A DNA stretch of 64,000 bases, from contig OZ025786.1 in assembly GCA_964019425.1 (NCBI GenBank), positions 620,001 through 684,000 of the forward strand, in the 5' to 3' direction. Source of the DNA: Flectonema sp. DT1601. Lineage: Eukaryota; Euglenozoa; Diplonemea; Diplonemida; Diplonemidae. How positions within the stretch are numbered: the first letter of the stretch is position 1; every line of letters begins with the position of its first letter. Shown in pieces: positions 43,238-54,314 of the stretch. A program made the position numbers and the translations under genes. The notes beneath the pieces were generated by a model. It ran no database searches. It was not told the origin of the DNA and saw nothing but the letters and a program-made list of their open reading frames with translations.

Positions 43238-45762
43238 GTTATTGTAATGATTACCTGACTGATGAATAAATTACAACACAGTCGAGTACCCGAGTACTTA
43301 GACAGACCCAGTGCTGTGATAAGGTTGTGCTTCTTCTCAAGTAGTAGTACCCATCGTAATATTTTAGATCTGTGCGTGATGAATAATTTATTTCTCGGAT
43401 AATTCCGAAATAATAAAACTGTTGATGTGTTTGACTGATAAAGTTCCTTTGGCTGAAAAATTGCTTTGATTCATCGTCGCTTTGTTTCTGTTGGAAAAGA
43501 AGTCAAAAGGTAATGAACTTGCCAGTGTGAACTCGTAAGATCCGAACGGGAAGTAAAAATGCTTTTCCGAGCTAAAAAACAGAAAGAAAAAGAAGAAAAA
43601 AAAAGAAAACTCTCCCTCCATCCATCCATCGCATGCGTAGTTGGATAACAACAAAAACATAACAACCAGCGTCAACACAAATTGAATCTGAAGAGTTGAA
43701 AGATCCAGAAGGGTGAAATCAGACTTCCATCTGAGATCACTCGACTGTCAAAAAAAAAACTATTCATTCAAACTACAAGTAGTTTACTGTAACTTAGTTG
43801 CTTGCAGTCAGTCAGTCATATTTTCAAATTTTATTCAACGCTTCTCAATAGATACTCGTTGTATGCACCCATCAGGGTACGGCATTACTTCATTCAGTTC
43901 ATGTTTATGCTATCTAAGCAATCGAAACGACTTCGCAACACTGAGGTTCAGGTAATGATAAGACATGAACTCGTGTTGCGCACTCAAACAAAAAAAAATA
44001 AAAGACTCTTCGTGCCTTATTTTTTAATTTATTTTTTAGTGATGGGAATAAGAAAGAATGAAGTCAGGAAAACCTGAGAACAGTCGATCTTATGAAGTTA
44101 AATAAAGTTGTCGGGGAGTAACTTGATGGGGAGGGGGTTGTTTTGTGAATGCGAACTTAAAAGTGAGTGGGGGGGAATGCGGGGGGCTTTTGTGCAGTTC
44201 TGGAATTGTCCTCGTAGCCGATACAGCTAACAAGTTCTCCAGGTAAGAACCTGTCATTTGGTAAACTTCTTGAGAATTGATCGGAAAGACTGAAATCAGA
44301 AAAACTGAGAACACTCGATCGCATCAAAGTCAAAAAACTACGAAACGGTAGGAAGCTTACGAGATTAATTGTCATATTAATACTCACAATGTCATAGACG
44401 CGACCTCAGCTCAACTAATTTGGGGCACGAAAAGAACAAATTGGACCAACGCACCGTCAGAAAAGAACCTGCCCTATAACCAAGCTCTTTTGCGTTCCAA
44501 GAATCTTCACACCAACTTATTACAAACAGCTAAACTCACTGTGAGGAGAGTCCGAAACAGAGTTCCTGTTTCGAGCTGACGCTCACTAGAGGATAGGCTT
44601 GTAAATGGGTTCAGCGTTACGAATCTTTGGCCTTATAAAATCTCACAACTCTCAAAAAGAAAAAAGTAACAAGAAAAAAGGGGAAAAGAAAACAATAAAG
44701 ATGGGCTACATCGCGCGATAATTATTTCTCACAAACTATTCCGGCAAGACATTCAAAAATATATAAAATAGAAACACTGACTAACAACGCTTATATCTTT
44801 TTAAGAATAACGACGAATGCGGCTGCACTTATTTCGTGGCGCAAACTCATTTTCAAAAAAAAAGGAAATGTAAGCTGCCGTGTAGTCCCACTTCAGAGAA
44901 GCTCAAAGGTAAGACGTGGAGGTTAGGAAGAATTATTACGAAAGCCGAGAAGCTCCCGAATTTTGAAAGCGCTGCATGGGATGGATTACTATTTTATTAC
45001 TTTTTTTTTTAATCACTGGGCAGGGAAGTGAGGGAGGTGGTACCAAGAATAATTTTTACATCCGCAAAACACACGTAGCCAACAATAGCAGAACAGAGAA
45101 CCACGGGACAGTACACTGAGCCGAGCTGACTGAACCACCTGTTGGTTCGATGCAGAAGTTTCACTCACCGTCAGAACACCTTTAAACGGGAAATTCAAGT
45201 TACCGATTATGTTATTTTCTTATTTATTGCGTTCATTCGTTTTTTTTTTTAATGTTCTTTTTCATTATGTACATAAAATATGAAAAAAAAAGGGAACGGG
45301 ACAAACGGAACAACGGGGGACAAAACAACCGAGACATCCAACTATTTTTTTATTTTTTCTTTTTATTTCTTTCTACATGTCATAGGAACCCTAGTTGGGG
45401 GTTTGTCATAGCGTACGTTGCGATTGTGCACCAATAGAGTCGCAAAAACAAAAATATTGGTGAATGGTGCACAGTGTTCCGCCTTATAATGGGACTTTTA
45501 TTCCTAACTTTCCATGGTGAAAAAAAAAAAAACGCGCGAAAACTAAAAAATTAAAAAACTAAAAAATGATTAAAAGAATAGGAAATCAGTTCAAGAGAAT
45601 AACAAGAAGATGCATTTCACAAATCGTAAAAATAACAACTTGTTTTTTCTTATTGAATACCGGTTTCGTTTCTTTTTCTTCGGTTGCATTCACTGCTTTT
45701 TTTCTTCTTTTTTTTTTCCTCACTCGTTCTGTTCTTTTTTGTTATTTATTGTTAGCCTGTCT
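43238..45762. other. 2.5-kb intergenic region with one stable hairpin
   Basis: AT-rich, with several homopolymer runs and no convincing frame. The only structure seen is the hairpin at 44541-44586. Confidence 0.55.
44541..44586. other. Two-tier hairpin of unknown role
   Basis: CGAAACAG (44553-44560) pairs perfectly with CTGTTTCG (44566-44573) around the loop AGTTC. An outer GTGAG (44541-44545) pairs with CTCAC (44582-44586). It could be a small structured RNA or a chance palindrome. Confidence 0.3.
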
Positions 45763-46146
45763 TCAGTAACAATAATAGTTGGAAATGTGATCCATTGCCC
45801 ACACATTCTCCTCTGTCTCTTTTATCCATTGAGCTGTGTACTTGTACCAAGGTCGATTGGCGCCGGCTACTACCTTCCCAGATTGTGGCAACAGCGATTC
45901 GAGCAATGCATCTGACCACTGGTTCACTTCTGGCAGTGAGATACAATACATTTCTAACTTTCTAAGGTACAGTGCGATTGTTCTGTACCTTCTGTAAAGA
46001 TCTCCAGATTTCTTATTAGCTCCTTCCCTCCTTTGCCTCTCGTAGAATGATTCAATTCTCTTTAACAGCTCATTGTTGTCCAGGTGGTCGATATCGAGAT
46101 CGATATTTGCTGGCAGGTTATTGAACATCGGAAGAGATGGAGGCAT
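45763..46146 (-). CDS. Small protein of unknown function
   Basis: The ORF is 127 residues from ATG 46146 with good protein character: a leader MPPSLPMFNNLPANIDLDID, a helix ELLKRIESFYERQRREG, a long helix YRRYRTIALYLRKLEMYCIS, and an aromatic-rich end (PWYKYTAQWIKETEENVWAM). There is no signal peptide or membrane segment. It looks like a small helical adaptor or subunit. No family is recognised and no splice site was found that would extend it. Confidence 0.6.
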   Translation of the reverse strand: MPPSLPMFNNLPANIDLDIDHLDNNELLKRIESFYERQRREGANKKSGDLYRRYRTIALYLRKLEMYCISLPEVNQWSDALLESLLPQSGKVVAGANRPWYKYTAQWIKETEENVWAMDHISNYYCY

Positions 46147-46548
46147 TTACTGAGTCAGAGGTTGTTAGCTGAGGGATGAGAATTATAATTTCAGAAAGTT
46201 TAAAGCGGTCACACTTAACACTCTCACGTCACTAACCAATCCAAGTATATTTTACTTTTCGCTGGACAAAAAAAATAATGTTCTGCAGGCTAACACCGCA
46301 GTAGAACTCAGATAATACATAAACACAAATAACACTCTGCAGTGTACGGGATGGTGATGGGGAAACTACTCGCAATACATGAACACACATCCCAGGGATT
46401 GAGTTGGTATGAAAATAAATAAAAAAAAGAATTCCTGCCAGAAACAAAAAAACTGCCTCAGGTCCTACTTAAGGGTAGGTCACCCTCACGTTTAAGACAC
46501 TTGTAGTGCAGTAAATCATTCGGTAAACAATAGAACAGACCACGGAAG
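46147..46548. other. Short intergenic spacer
   Basis: 402 bases between the small protein and glycerol kinase. No gene is seen. Confidence 0.6.
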
Positions 46549-48099
46549 TTACAACTTCGTCTCCACCCAGTTGTGAGATTTAATGAGAGCCTTGTGCCAT
46601 CTTTTTAGTTTTTCATCTCTAATGTCTTCACTCATGCTTGGGCTGTAGTGAGTTGTGTTGTCACTCCGACTACGGACAACTCGCTCAGCCTCTGCAAGAG
46701 ATTTGAATAAGCCGCTTCCCAGTGCTGCACAGATACCTGCGCCCAAAGCAGTGGTTTCTTTGTCCGAAGGTACAGCGACATCAATCTTAGCGAGGTCTGA
46801 CTGGAGCTGCATTAGAACTTGACTAACAGTCATTCCTCCATCAGCCTTTAATGTTCTCATCGTTATGTCCGCATCTTTTTCCATGGCTCTGATAACATCA
46901 ACAGTTTGCATTGCGATACTAACGAGGGCAGCCCGACAGATATGTTCCTTCGTTGTGTACATTGTCAACCCACACATTATTCCTCTTGCATCTGACTTCC
47001 AATGAGGAGCAAATAATCCTGCGAAGGCGGGAACAATCGTAATGCCCCCTGAGTCGGGGACTTTCTTTGCGAGTTCTTCAACTTCTGAAGGTTTCGAAAT
47101 AATTCCCAAATTATCTTTCAGCCAAGTGATTAACATCCCGGCCTGTACTACTGCTCCCTCTAGCGCATAATTTGCTTCTTCTCCTTTCATTTGGTAGCAC
47201 ACAGTTGTTAGTAATCCATGTTCTGATCTCTTTGGTTTGTTGCCTGTGTTCATTAGTAGGAAGCAGCCCGTGCCGTAAGTATTTTTAGTATCGCCCTCAT
47301 TAAAGCAGAGCTGACCTACACAAGCTGCATGCTGATCTCCGATAACTCCAGTGATAGGAATGCTGATGTTGTCGTCGACTACAAAATGACCAGCGAGTTC
47401 ATTGTTTGTAATTATCTTCGGGAGAGCTTGCATGGGAACACCAAGAAGTTCGCACATATGAGAATCCCATTTCTTCGTATGAATATTCATTAAAAAGGTT
47501 CTGCTGGCATTACAAACACTCGTAACGTGTGACTTCCCTTCCGTTAGTTGATAAACTAACCAGGAATCGACTGTTCCAAGGATGTACTCACCGGATTCTA
47601 ATTTTTCAGAGACATTCTTAAGGTGTGGATGTGTGTGACAGGCTTCAGTCATAATCCATTTTATTTTGAATGCCGTGAAATACGGTGACGCAGGGAGTCC
47701 CGTAACATCACGGAATTTATCTTTTCCGTGTTCTGCACAGAACTTGTCAACTATTGACTGCGTGCGTAAGTCACACCAAATGATGGCGTCGTGAACTGGA
47801 AGACCAGTCTGTTTGTTCCAAATGACAACACTTTCCCTCTGATTAGTAATACCAATTCCCTTTAACTTTGCTACTCCTTCGCTATCTATTGTACTCAGCT
47901 GCTTTAATGATTCATTAATGCATTCCTTAACGTTATTTAATATCTCCATCGCATCATGTTGCAACCACCCTGGTTGTGGTGTGATCTGCTTGTGGCTCTT
48001 CTGGTGTGACGCCACCTGCACCATTTGTTCATTATAAATTATAACTCTGCTACTTGTAGTGCCTTGATCGACACTTCCGACATACCAGCTGCTGGACAT
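46549..48099 (-). CDS. GK: Glycerol kinase
   Basis: One intronless ORF of 516 residues, the usual length. It converts glycerol and ATP to glycerol-3-phosphate, feeding glycerolipid synthesis and glycolysis. FGGY-family landmarks are all present: the N-terminal phosphate loop SVDQGTTSSRVIIYN, PGWLQHDAMEI, GITNQRESVVIWN, the catalytic-Asp block GVIGDQHAACVGQLCF near residue 250, YGTGCFLLMNTG near 271, FAGLFAPHWKSDARGIMCG near 359, and the C-terminal ADGGMTVSQVLMQLQSDLAK near 418. There is no targeting peptide and no C-terminal membrane anchor, so the enzyme is probably cytosolic. It is a divergent neighbour of nothing: the whole right arm runs on this strand. Confidence 0.97.
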   Translation of the reverse strand: MSSSWYVGSVDQGTTSSRVIIYNEQMVQVASHQKSHKQITPQPGWLQHDAMEILNNVKECINESLKQLSTIDSEGVAKLKGIGITNQRESVVIWNKQTGLPVHDAIIWCDLRTQSIVDKFCAEHGKDKFRDVTGLPASPYFTAFKIKWIMTEACHTHPHLKNVSEKLESGEYILGTVDSWLVYQLTEGKSHVTSVCNASRTFLMNIHTKKWDSHMCELLGVPMQALPKIITNNELAGHFVVDDNISIPITGVIGDQHAACVGQLCFNEGDTKNTYGTGCFLLMNTGNKPKRSEHGLLTTVCYQMKGEEANYALEGAVVQAGMLITWLKDNLGIISKPSEVEELAKKVPDSGGITIVPAFAGLFAPHWKSDARGIMCGLTMYTTKEHICRAALVSIAMQTVDVIRAMEKDADITMRTLKADGGMTVSQVLMQLQSDLAKIDVAVPSDKETTALGAGICAALGSGLFKSLAEAERVVRSRSDNTTHYSPSMSEDIRDEKLKRWHKALIKSHNWVETKL

Positions 48100-48259
48100 T
48101 TTTAATTTAAAGCCTGAAGTAGAAGAAATTGTGAGTGGAGCTCGCGTTCGACGATTGACAACTTGTGTGAAACCATCTTGTGACCCAGATATCTGATCAG
48201 AGAAAATTAAATACCTTTTAACAATTACTCATTCCTTCTTTTTACGTTGTACGAGCGTA

Positions 48260-49138
48260 TTAAATAAAGTAACGGGGGGCGTTATTTTTCACGTAATTCA
48301 GTCCCATTCCCCAAAACATTGATTCCATTTTGCTAGCAGCTACGAACGCTTCTTTCATTTGCCTGCGAGTATCATCCGAAGCAGAAGCTGCTGCCATGTC
48401 TACGATGCTGAGCATTAGTTTTGTTGCGGCCTCAAATTCAGGTGCAGCGTATTCCTGAATCCAGGCTTCGTAGTAAGGATTCATCACTCCCCCCATCACT
48501 GCTCTCCTAGAGAGAAGACGTTTTCCCACGTATAGATATATCCAAAAGCACGGAGTGAACGCAGCAAGCCCAACCTCCCAAGATTCCATAGTTGCAACCT
48601 TCAAAAGGTACGAAGTGTACAAGGCATTGAACGGGTCCTTCCTTCCTCCAGTTGCATTGAATTGCTTCCAAGCGGGGCTTTCAAGCCACTTTTGGTGCAT
48701 CGCAGCTTCGACAACAGCTGTACCTTTTGCAAAGTCGAGTAACGCTATTGCGGCTTTGTCGTGCTTAGCGCGAGATGCTAGAATTGCAAGTCCACGTGCG
48801 AAATCTCCCAAATACATCGCATCTTGTTCAATGTAATATTGAAATGCTTCAAGGGGAAGACTGCTGTCGAGAAGTTTTTCTAGAAATTCATGATTATCAA
48901 TATCCTTTATGACATCACTAGCAGCCTCCCACATTTGCTCCGACATCGTCTTACCAATTACAGTCATGTGAAGTTGTGGGACTGGAGCTGACCCCGTCAC
49001 ACTCGTCACCGTTGTTGGAATGCCCTTCGGGGTCGACAGTTGCAATACTGAAGCGGCCAACAACACATTCAAAAATAACGAAATACCCAACAGAACCGTA
49101 AGGCCTGTTTTCGGAAGCTGTGGATACGGCTTGAACAT
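48260..49138 (-). CDS. tenA: Membrane-anchored TenA/THI-4-family protein
   Basis: The ORF is 292 residues. Residues 11-33 are a single hydrophobic segment (TGLTVLLGISLFLNVLLAAS), followed by a TenA/PQQC-fold helical domain from about residue 58. Conserved features are FLEKLLDSSLPLEAFQYYIE, QDAMYLGDFARGLAIL near 104, the cysteine of FTPCFWIYLYVGK near 195 (the nucleophile in TenA aminohydrolases) and MESMFWGMG near 272 (the conserved Glu). The family removes the amino group from degraded thiamine pyrimidine so that it can be salvaged. The N-terminal anchor is unusual for TenA, which is normally soluble. It would place the domain at the ER, the plasma membrane or an organelle. Confidence 0.87.
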   Translation of the reverse strand: MFKPYPQLPKTGLTVLLGISLFLNVLLAASVLQLSTPKGIPTTVTSVTGSAPVPQLHMTVIGKTMSEQMWEAASDVIKDIDNHEFLEKLLDSSLPLEAFQYYIEQDAMYLGDFARGLAILASRAKHDKAAIALLDFAKGTAVVEAAMHQKWLESPAWKQFNATGGRKDPFNALYTSYLLKVATMESWEVGLAAFTPCFWIYLYVGKRLLSRRAVMGGVMNPYYEAWIQEYAAPEFEAATKLMLSIVDMAAASASDDTRRQMKEAFVAASKMESMFWGMGLNYVKNNAPRYFI

Positions 49139-52100
49139 CTTTTTCGATCTGAATTAGGAAAATGTTGTTTCACTACAGAACGATATTCTGATGAGTTAGA
49201 ATATGAGATAATACACTAAGTCAAAATATAAAAAAAAATTAAAAAAAAGTTTACAAAAACACATTATTCTGCTGTTCCTGTGGGATACGTAGTTTTCAGG
49301 AGCCTTAATCTTTATATGTCTTGTCCCTCTTAGGCATTCATCAGTAATTTCTAGTTAGTAATTCTAGAAGGCACGAGATTTGAGTAACCCGCACCCAATT
49401 AGAGATCATGTTTTTCCAACGTGTCTACCATGATGAATTCAACAGTTTGTTGCCTGTACAATAAATAAATAAACAGCAGTTACAACAGAAAAAACAACAA
49501 ATAAAATAAAATATTATGAGCAAAAAGGTTGAAGGGAGGTACTGTGTTTCGTTGTTTTTTTCTCACTCTCACAATTCTATTCTTTCTTTTTTTTAATTCA
49601 AGACGCTTTCAGGGGAGGGCTAAGACAAAATGTGTAAGTACGCACGCAGTGTTGTTTTCGATCAGAAGAGCAACCTCCGCTGCTGCCCCAAATTTACGAA
49701 AAGAATGACATTCTTTTAAAGGAGTATTCATAAGCTAAGAATCAAAAATAAACTACGACTCTCAGAGTGTGTTTGCGGAAGTGAAGACACCGCAAAAAAA
49801 AAGTGGAGATTAATCCGGTGGGCGATGCAATTTTATTTCTTCTTCTCACTCTCTTCCCAATTGAAGTCGGAGAAGTGCTTAAATACCAAATAATGTAAAA
49901 ATTGCGTTTACTTCCCAATCAGATATCTTACGGAGAGACGAATCACAACACAACGTTTGAGAAACTCTCAAAAGAAATTGAAATTAAGAAGCCGCAATAG
50001 GGGAATTCACAACATCGGAAGACGTTGTTTTCCCCAAATAACAAAAAAAAAAAAAAAAAAAAAAAAAGAGGGACAGGAAACTTATTAACGAAATTTTTTT
50101 TTAGTTTTTTTGTTTTTTTTAAAAATAAAAAATATTTTAAAAAGCCATAAATAAATCTCAAAAAAAAAAAAAAAAAACGGCAAGCAATAGCACAACGACA
50201 CCACCTATGGTCTTCCAGTGTCGAAAATGCTCGCAACAAAGTCAGTCAGTTCATGTACATGTGTGAAGGTCGACACTGGACATGTAGCTTGTCGTATCGA
50301 ACAGACAGAGCGACTACAAGCGGAAATTAGGGGAAGAAATGTAAGGTATAGGGGAAAAAAAAAAAAGAAAAAAAAAGATGAATTGAATTATACTGATAAA
50401 GAGTTCAATAGTAGTTTTAAAAATACTCCGCAGAGCGATAATAGGAAAAGTTTAGGTAGCGTTCGTGGATATCAATATCCACCTGTATTGCATCACAAAG
50501 AATAAATCAGGTACTACAACTACAGCAGTATGACCTGAACTTTGGACTGCGGGATTGTATGTTTGCTGACGTAACCGGTTCATAGCAAAAGGAAATTTCA
50601 GCAATTCTGGTAAGAGAGAAGAAAAACATCATTTCAATAAAAGTGATACTAATAAGAATTTCTTTTTTAAATTCTTTTTTTTTTTTTTAATTTACGCGAC
50701 GTTACGACAAAAAAAATAACAAAAAAAAAAAACAATCACCAAGACGGTTAACTGGTCTTCACCCACTGATGCAGGTCGCCTTGAAAAAATAATTTTTTTT
50801 TTGCTTTGCTTTGCTTTTTTTTTTTTTTTTTTTTTGAAAAGTAACGATACATTAATGAAAACACTTTTAGTTTCAGGATCCCAATTCGAATTCAACCATC
50901 GAATTGATGTTCAAAGAGGATAGAATAATTACTACTTATGACATCGCACTGGAAAGTCGACGATCTAAATATTTCGTAAGCTGCTGAGCTGATTGCAACA
51001 ACAAACTAAAAAAGAATTGGCCTAGCAATACAATAATAAAACGCTTGTTGATGTTTTTTTTTTTTTGTGTCACGAAAACCGTGAACCGAAACTGAGAAAG
51101 CTAACTTACAGTTTACGGGTGCTGCCAACTTTCTTTTTAGCAATACCTTTGTTAAATGCAAAAAAAAAAAAAAAAAAAAGAATTGTCGGATATAAGTGAA
51201 TGCGTCGAAAAAAAGGGAAGAAAAAATACCCCGCCCCAAATTAAATAACGAAAAAAAATACGAAGACATAATGGCACAAACCAATCATTGTGTTACCGAT
51301 CCCTCCTTTCGCATGTTCAGAAGATAATTCTGATTGACCTGATATGTTTCTCAATTTAGATCAAGAAAACAGATCAATTAATACTCGCAAAATAAAACAA
51401 AAAAATAGAGATCCAGAAATATGCCCTCTTAGCCAAACGTATTCAGCTGCCATTTCTATCGTTACGAGCGATAATGAGCTTCGCACAAGCTGATCATGCA
51501 AACAGCCAACCAGTGTCACTCACAGGAAACAGTTGAGCTTTACAATAAGAATAAATTGTACGATTCTCATATTTCTTATATCCCACTCTCTGACTTCACT
51601 ACGCTGATAACAATAAAAGGAAAAGTAATTGACAAAAGAGCAGGGGAGAGGGGATTTCAATGGCAAACTACTGACGGAAACCGGGCACACTGGTCAAAAC
51701 TGAGACAAGATGTACGGTGGGGAGGGCGACGCATAAGTTACGGAATTCATTCTGGTCGATTCGGCAAGCGCGGGGAGTTGGTTGTGAACGAAAACCTGGC
51801 GGGAACATGTACGGCGATGGAGACACACTAACAAGACGTCGTTTCGGAATGCACAGCACAGCGCAGCACGGGATAATAACAAGACAACAAAGATTCGTCC
51901 GTTCGCTTCGTGAAAAGTCCAAGCATCAGCATGGCACCAATTCAAAACTAACGCCTGAAAGAGAAAGGAGAGCAGGCAAGTAAAAGCAAGAAGAGAACAG
52001 CAACACTACAGAATGCTGCAAACATTAAAAAGAGAAAAACAAAAGGCACCAATCTCAATGCTACAGAGAAAGGATCCAATTGCCCTTGTAATTAATCGCA

Positions 52101-52721
52101 TCAAAATGATTGGAATGGGAAGAGGAAAAAGAATTTCAGGAAATCATAAATATCTAATTCCCGGACTGCTGTGTAGTCGCTAAAGCAGACAGTATAATGG
52201 TGGTATTATATCAATTTATTATAAATCCTCCTTGTGAGAGGCATCTAATTCAAGTCAGTAATAAAAATTAAAAAAGGGAATAAAGACAATAATACTCCTC
52301 CCTGCTTTTCGTGCTTCAGTAAGAGTTATGCCACATGTGGTACCTGACGCACTTGTATATTATTGGGTTCTACGCCGCGCTTTTTCAAATGTGGGTAGTG
52401 ATGTCTTCCAAACAAGATTGAAGAAATCAAGATCAGACGGAGGAAGAAACCTGCCGTCGGATGATGTTTTTAAAGCCAGTGCCGCATGGCAATGCGTCAC
52501 AGAGCTACTGCGGGTAAAAGAGATATAAAATCGGGAAAAAAAATAAATTGAAATAACAAAAAAGGCACTATCGCAATTAACCTTCTTACTGGGTAAAGAA
52601 GAATGAAAAAGATAAGCAATAGCACTCTTAATGAAATGCGCCATCCGAAGAACGAACAGTCGAAAATTGACTTTTTAACTATTCGTGCTTAGAGTGCATA
52701 AATTGATTTGGGAGTGAGTAA
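49139..52721. other. 3.6-kb intergenic region rich in poly(A/T) runs
   Basis: Dense in homopolymers (near 50,041-50,066, 50,160-50,177, 50,679-50,689, 50,817-50,835, 51,161-51,179). Apart from the weak ORF at 50227-50505, no frame looks coding. Confidence 0.55.
50227..50505 (+). CDS. Possible small basic ORF (weak)
   Basis: The 92-codon frame starts MLATKSVSSCTCVKVDTGHV and ends SVRGYQYPPVLHHKE. The last 45 codons have protein-like composition, but a lysine run (KKKKKKK) comes from a poly(A) tract in the middle, and a GTAAGG lies just before it. It may be an exon pair of an unknown gene or chance. Confidence 0.25.
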   Translation: MLATKSVSSCTCVKVDTGHVACRIEQTERLQAEIRGRNVRYRGKKKKKKKDELNYTDKEFNSSFKNTPQSDNRKSLGSVRGYQYPPVLHHKE

Positions 52722-54314
52722 TTAATGAAAGAGAGATAGTGGTCGGGAACGTTGATGAGGATGTGAATGTGCAGGTAAGAACCCAGAGGACCCAGATCTG
52801 AGACGATGCCCTGACGGTGTCGGTGTTGACCCATCAGCGTTAGTAACTTGCGTATGATAACCTCTCTTCCTCAGTCTACTATGAATATCAAAGGTCCTGC
52901 TGACGTATCCTAACTTTTTGTGTCCATTTCTCTGATGAGTTCCTGGGTGTGGTGCAGCAACTCGTCTTTCAGATTGTCTATTTATTCTTTCTGATCTAAC
53001 TAAGTCTCGTGCGAACTTATTATAAGTACCAGCCATCTTATTAATGTGATCCATCACTTGAGTCGATCCGGCTCCATTCTTCTCTGCTGCGTTCACATGT
53101 GACGAAGAGGGTGCGACGATCCAGCGGAGATCAATAAGACGCTTGGCTGTCAAGCGTTGCTTTTCATCGCGTTCAAGACACCCACGTAGGAACTCCTGAC
53201 AAGGAGGTGACACATCAGGAAGTTGTAGTTCTTCAGTGTTTGCGACAGCAAACATTGCAGCGTACGATGTTTCGTATTCTGAGAAAGGAGGTCTTCCAGA
53301 GAGCATCTCAATTACAGTACAACCAATTGACCAAATATCAGCTGGAAGTGAATGCCCAGTGTGTTTAATTACTTCTGGAGCCATCCAGTGAGGTGTTCCC
53401 TGAAGAGAAACTAACCGAGTGTGACTATCAGTTAGCTCACGACAAGTACCGAAGTCAGCTAGTTTCAAGACACCAGTAGCTGACAGTAATATGTTCGCAC
53501 CTTTAATATCTCGATGGATAATCTTCTTACGGTGAAGGTACTCAACACCTTTTAGAATCTGAGCAGTGAATCCGCGGGCAACATTTTCTGTTAAACTTCC
53601 CACTTTCTCAACAAGCTGAGCGAGTGTTCCTCCAGGATAGAAGTCCATTATTATATTAATCGAAGTGCTGTCTTTGTGAGTGCCGTGGAATTTCACAATG
53701 TTTGGATGTTTTAATTGTTTCGTTACTTCGACTTCTCTCCAAAGTAAGTGAGCCGCCTCTTCCGTTGAAGTGTCTACTTGTGAGAGAATTATTTTCTTTA
53801 CGGCGACTAATTCTGGAAGGCAAGCACTATTTTGCTTCACTCCCAAATAAACACATCCATACGAACCTTGTCCTAAAACGTGAGCAAGTTTGATGTGTCC
53901 TAATAAATTTGTTGATGGGGAAACAGCTGCAGACGGAGGGGGAATTACTGGGGCCAGAGAGTCAGCTGGTGGGGGTGTTGGGGGTGGTTGAGATTTCAAG
54001 GCTTTCAACTTTCGTTCTTTTTGGAAAATGACTTCCCTTGCAGGCGACAGAAGAGGCGTCTCAGCAGCTTCAACTACTGGCGGCGGAGACGGCACTCTGC
54101 TTGGAGCTAATGAAGACACTCCAACGATGTCTTCAAATATCTCTTCCTGTTGCCATGCCGTTTCATCGTAAGCCTCAGATACTTCATCAACGACACTCAG
54201 GCAATCTTCACATGTCGATATCATGTCCTGTCCTGATGACGGAATTTCCGCAAGCCGCACTACCCCTTTTGCTCTATCCATTCTTCTAACTGTTAAGGGG
54301 GGAGGTTTATCCAT
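52722..54314 (-). CDS. MEKK-type (MAP3K-like) serine/threonine kinase
   Basis: The ORF is 530 residues. Residues 1-135 are acidic and proline-rich (PSPPPVVEAAETPLL, PPPTPPPADSLAPVIPPP), presumably a regulatory region. The kinase domain runs from about 138 to 395: glycine loop VLGQGSYGCVYLG, catalytic lysine in LVAVKKIIL, HRDIKGANILL catalytic loop, LADFGTCRE, and the activation segment LQGTPHWMAPEVIKHTGHSL. The GTP.WMAPE motif and KGAN are typical of STE11/MEKK/NPK kinases, which phosphorylate MAP2Ks. The C-terminal 130 residues are basic and serine-rich without a known domain. Upstream partners cannot be read from the sequence. The coding region has no intron. Confidence 0.92.
   Translation of the reverse strand: MDKPPPLTVRRMDRAKGVVRLAEIPSSGQDMISTCEDCLSVVDEVSEAYDETAWQQEEIFEDIVGVSSLAPSRVPSPPPVVEAAETPLLSPAREVIFQKERKLKALKSQPPPTPPPADSLAPVIPPPSAAVSPSTNLLGHIKLAHVLGQGSYGCVYLGVKQNSACLPELVAVKKIILSQVDTSTEEAAHLLWREVEVTKQLKHPNIVKFHGTHKDSTSINIIMDFYPGGTLAQLVEKVGSLTENVARGFTAQILKGVEYLHRKKIIHRDIKGANILLSATGVLKLADFGTCRELTDSHTRLVSLQGTPHWMAPEVIKHTGHSLPADIWSIGCTVIEMLSGRPPFSEYETSYAAMFAVANTEELQLPDVSPPCQEFLRGCLERDEKQRLTAKRLIDLRWIVAPSSSHVNAAEKNGAGSTQVMDHINKMAGTYNKFARDLVRSERINRQSERRVAAPHPGTHQRNGHKKLGYVSRTFDIHSRLRKRGYHTQVTNADGSTPTPSGHRLRSGSSGFLPAHSHPHQRSRPLSLFH

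Noticed and set aside
44541-44586. Hammerhead ribozyme (CGAAAC present)
   Set aside because: The CUGANGA core is missing on both strands.
50208-50270. Mis18/Yippee-type start (MVFQCRKCSQQ)
   Set aside because: Only one CxxC pair is present and the frame stops after about 19 codons.
51496-51831. 111-codon plus-strand frame
   Set aside because: Composition and lack of any domain or splice context suggest chance; opposite-strand frames are equally long.
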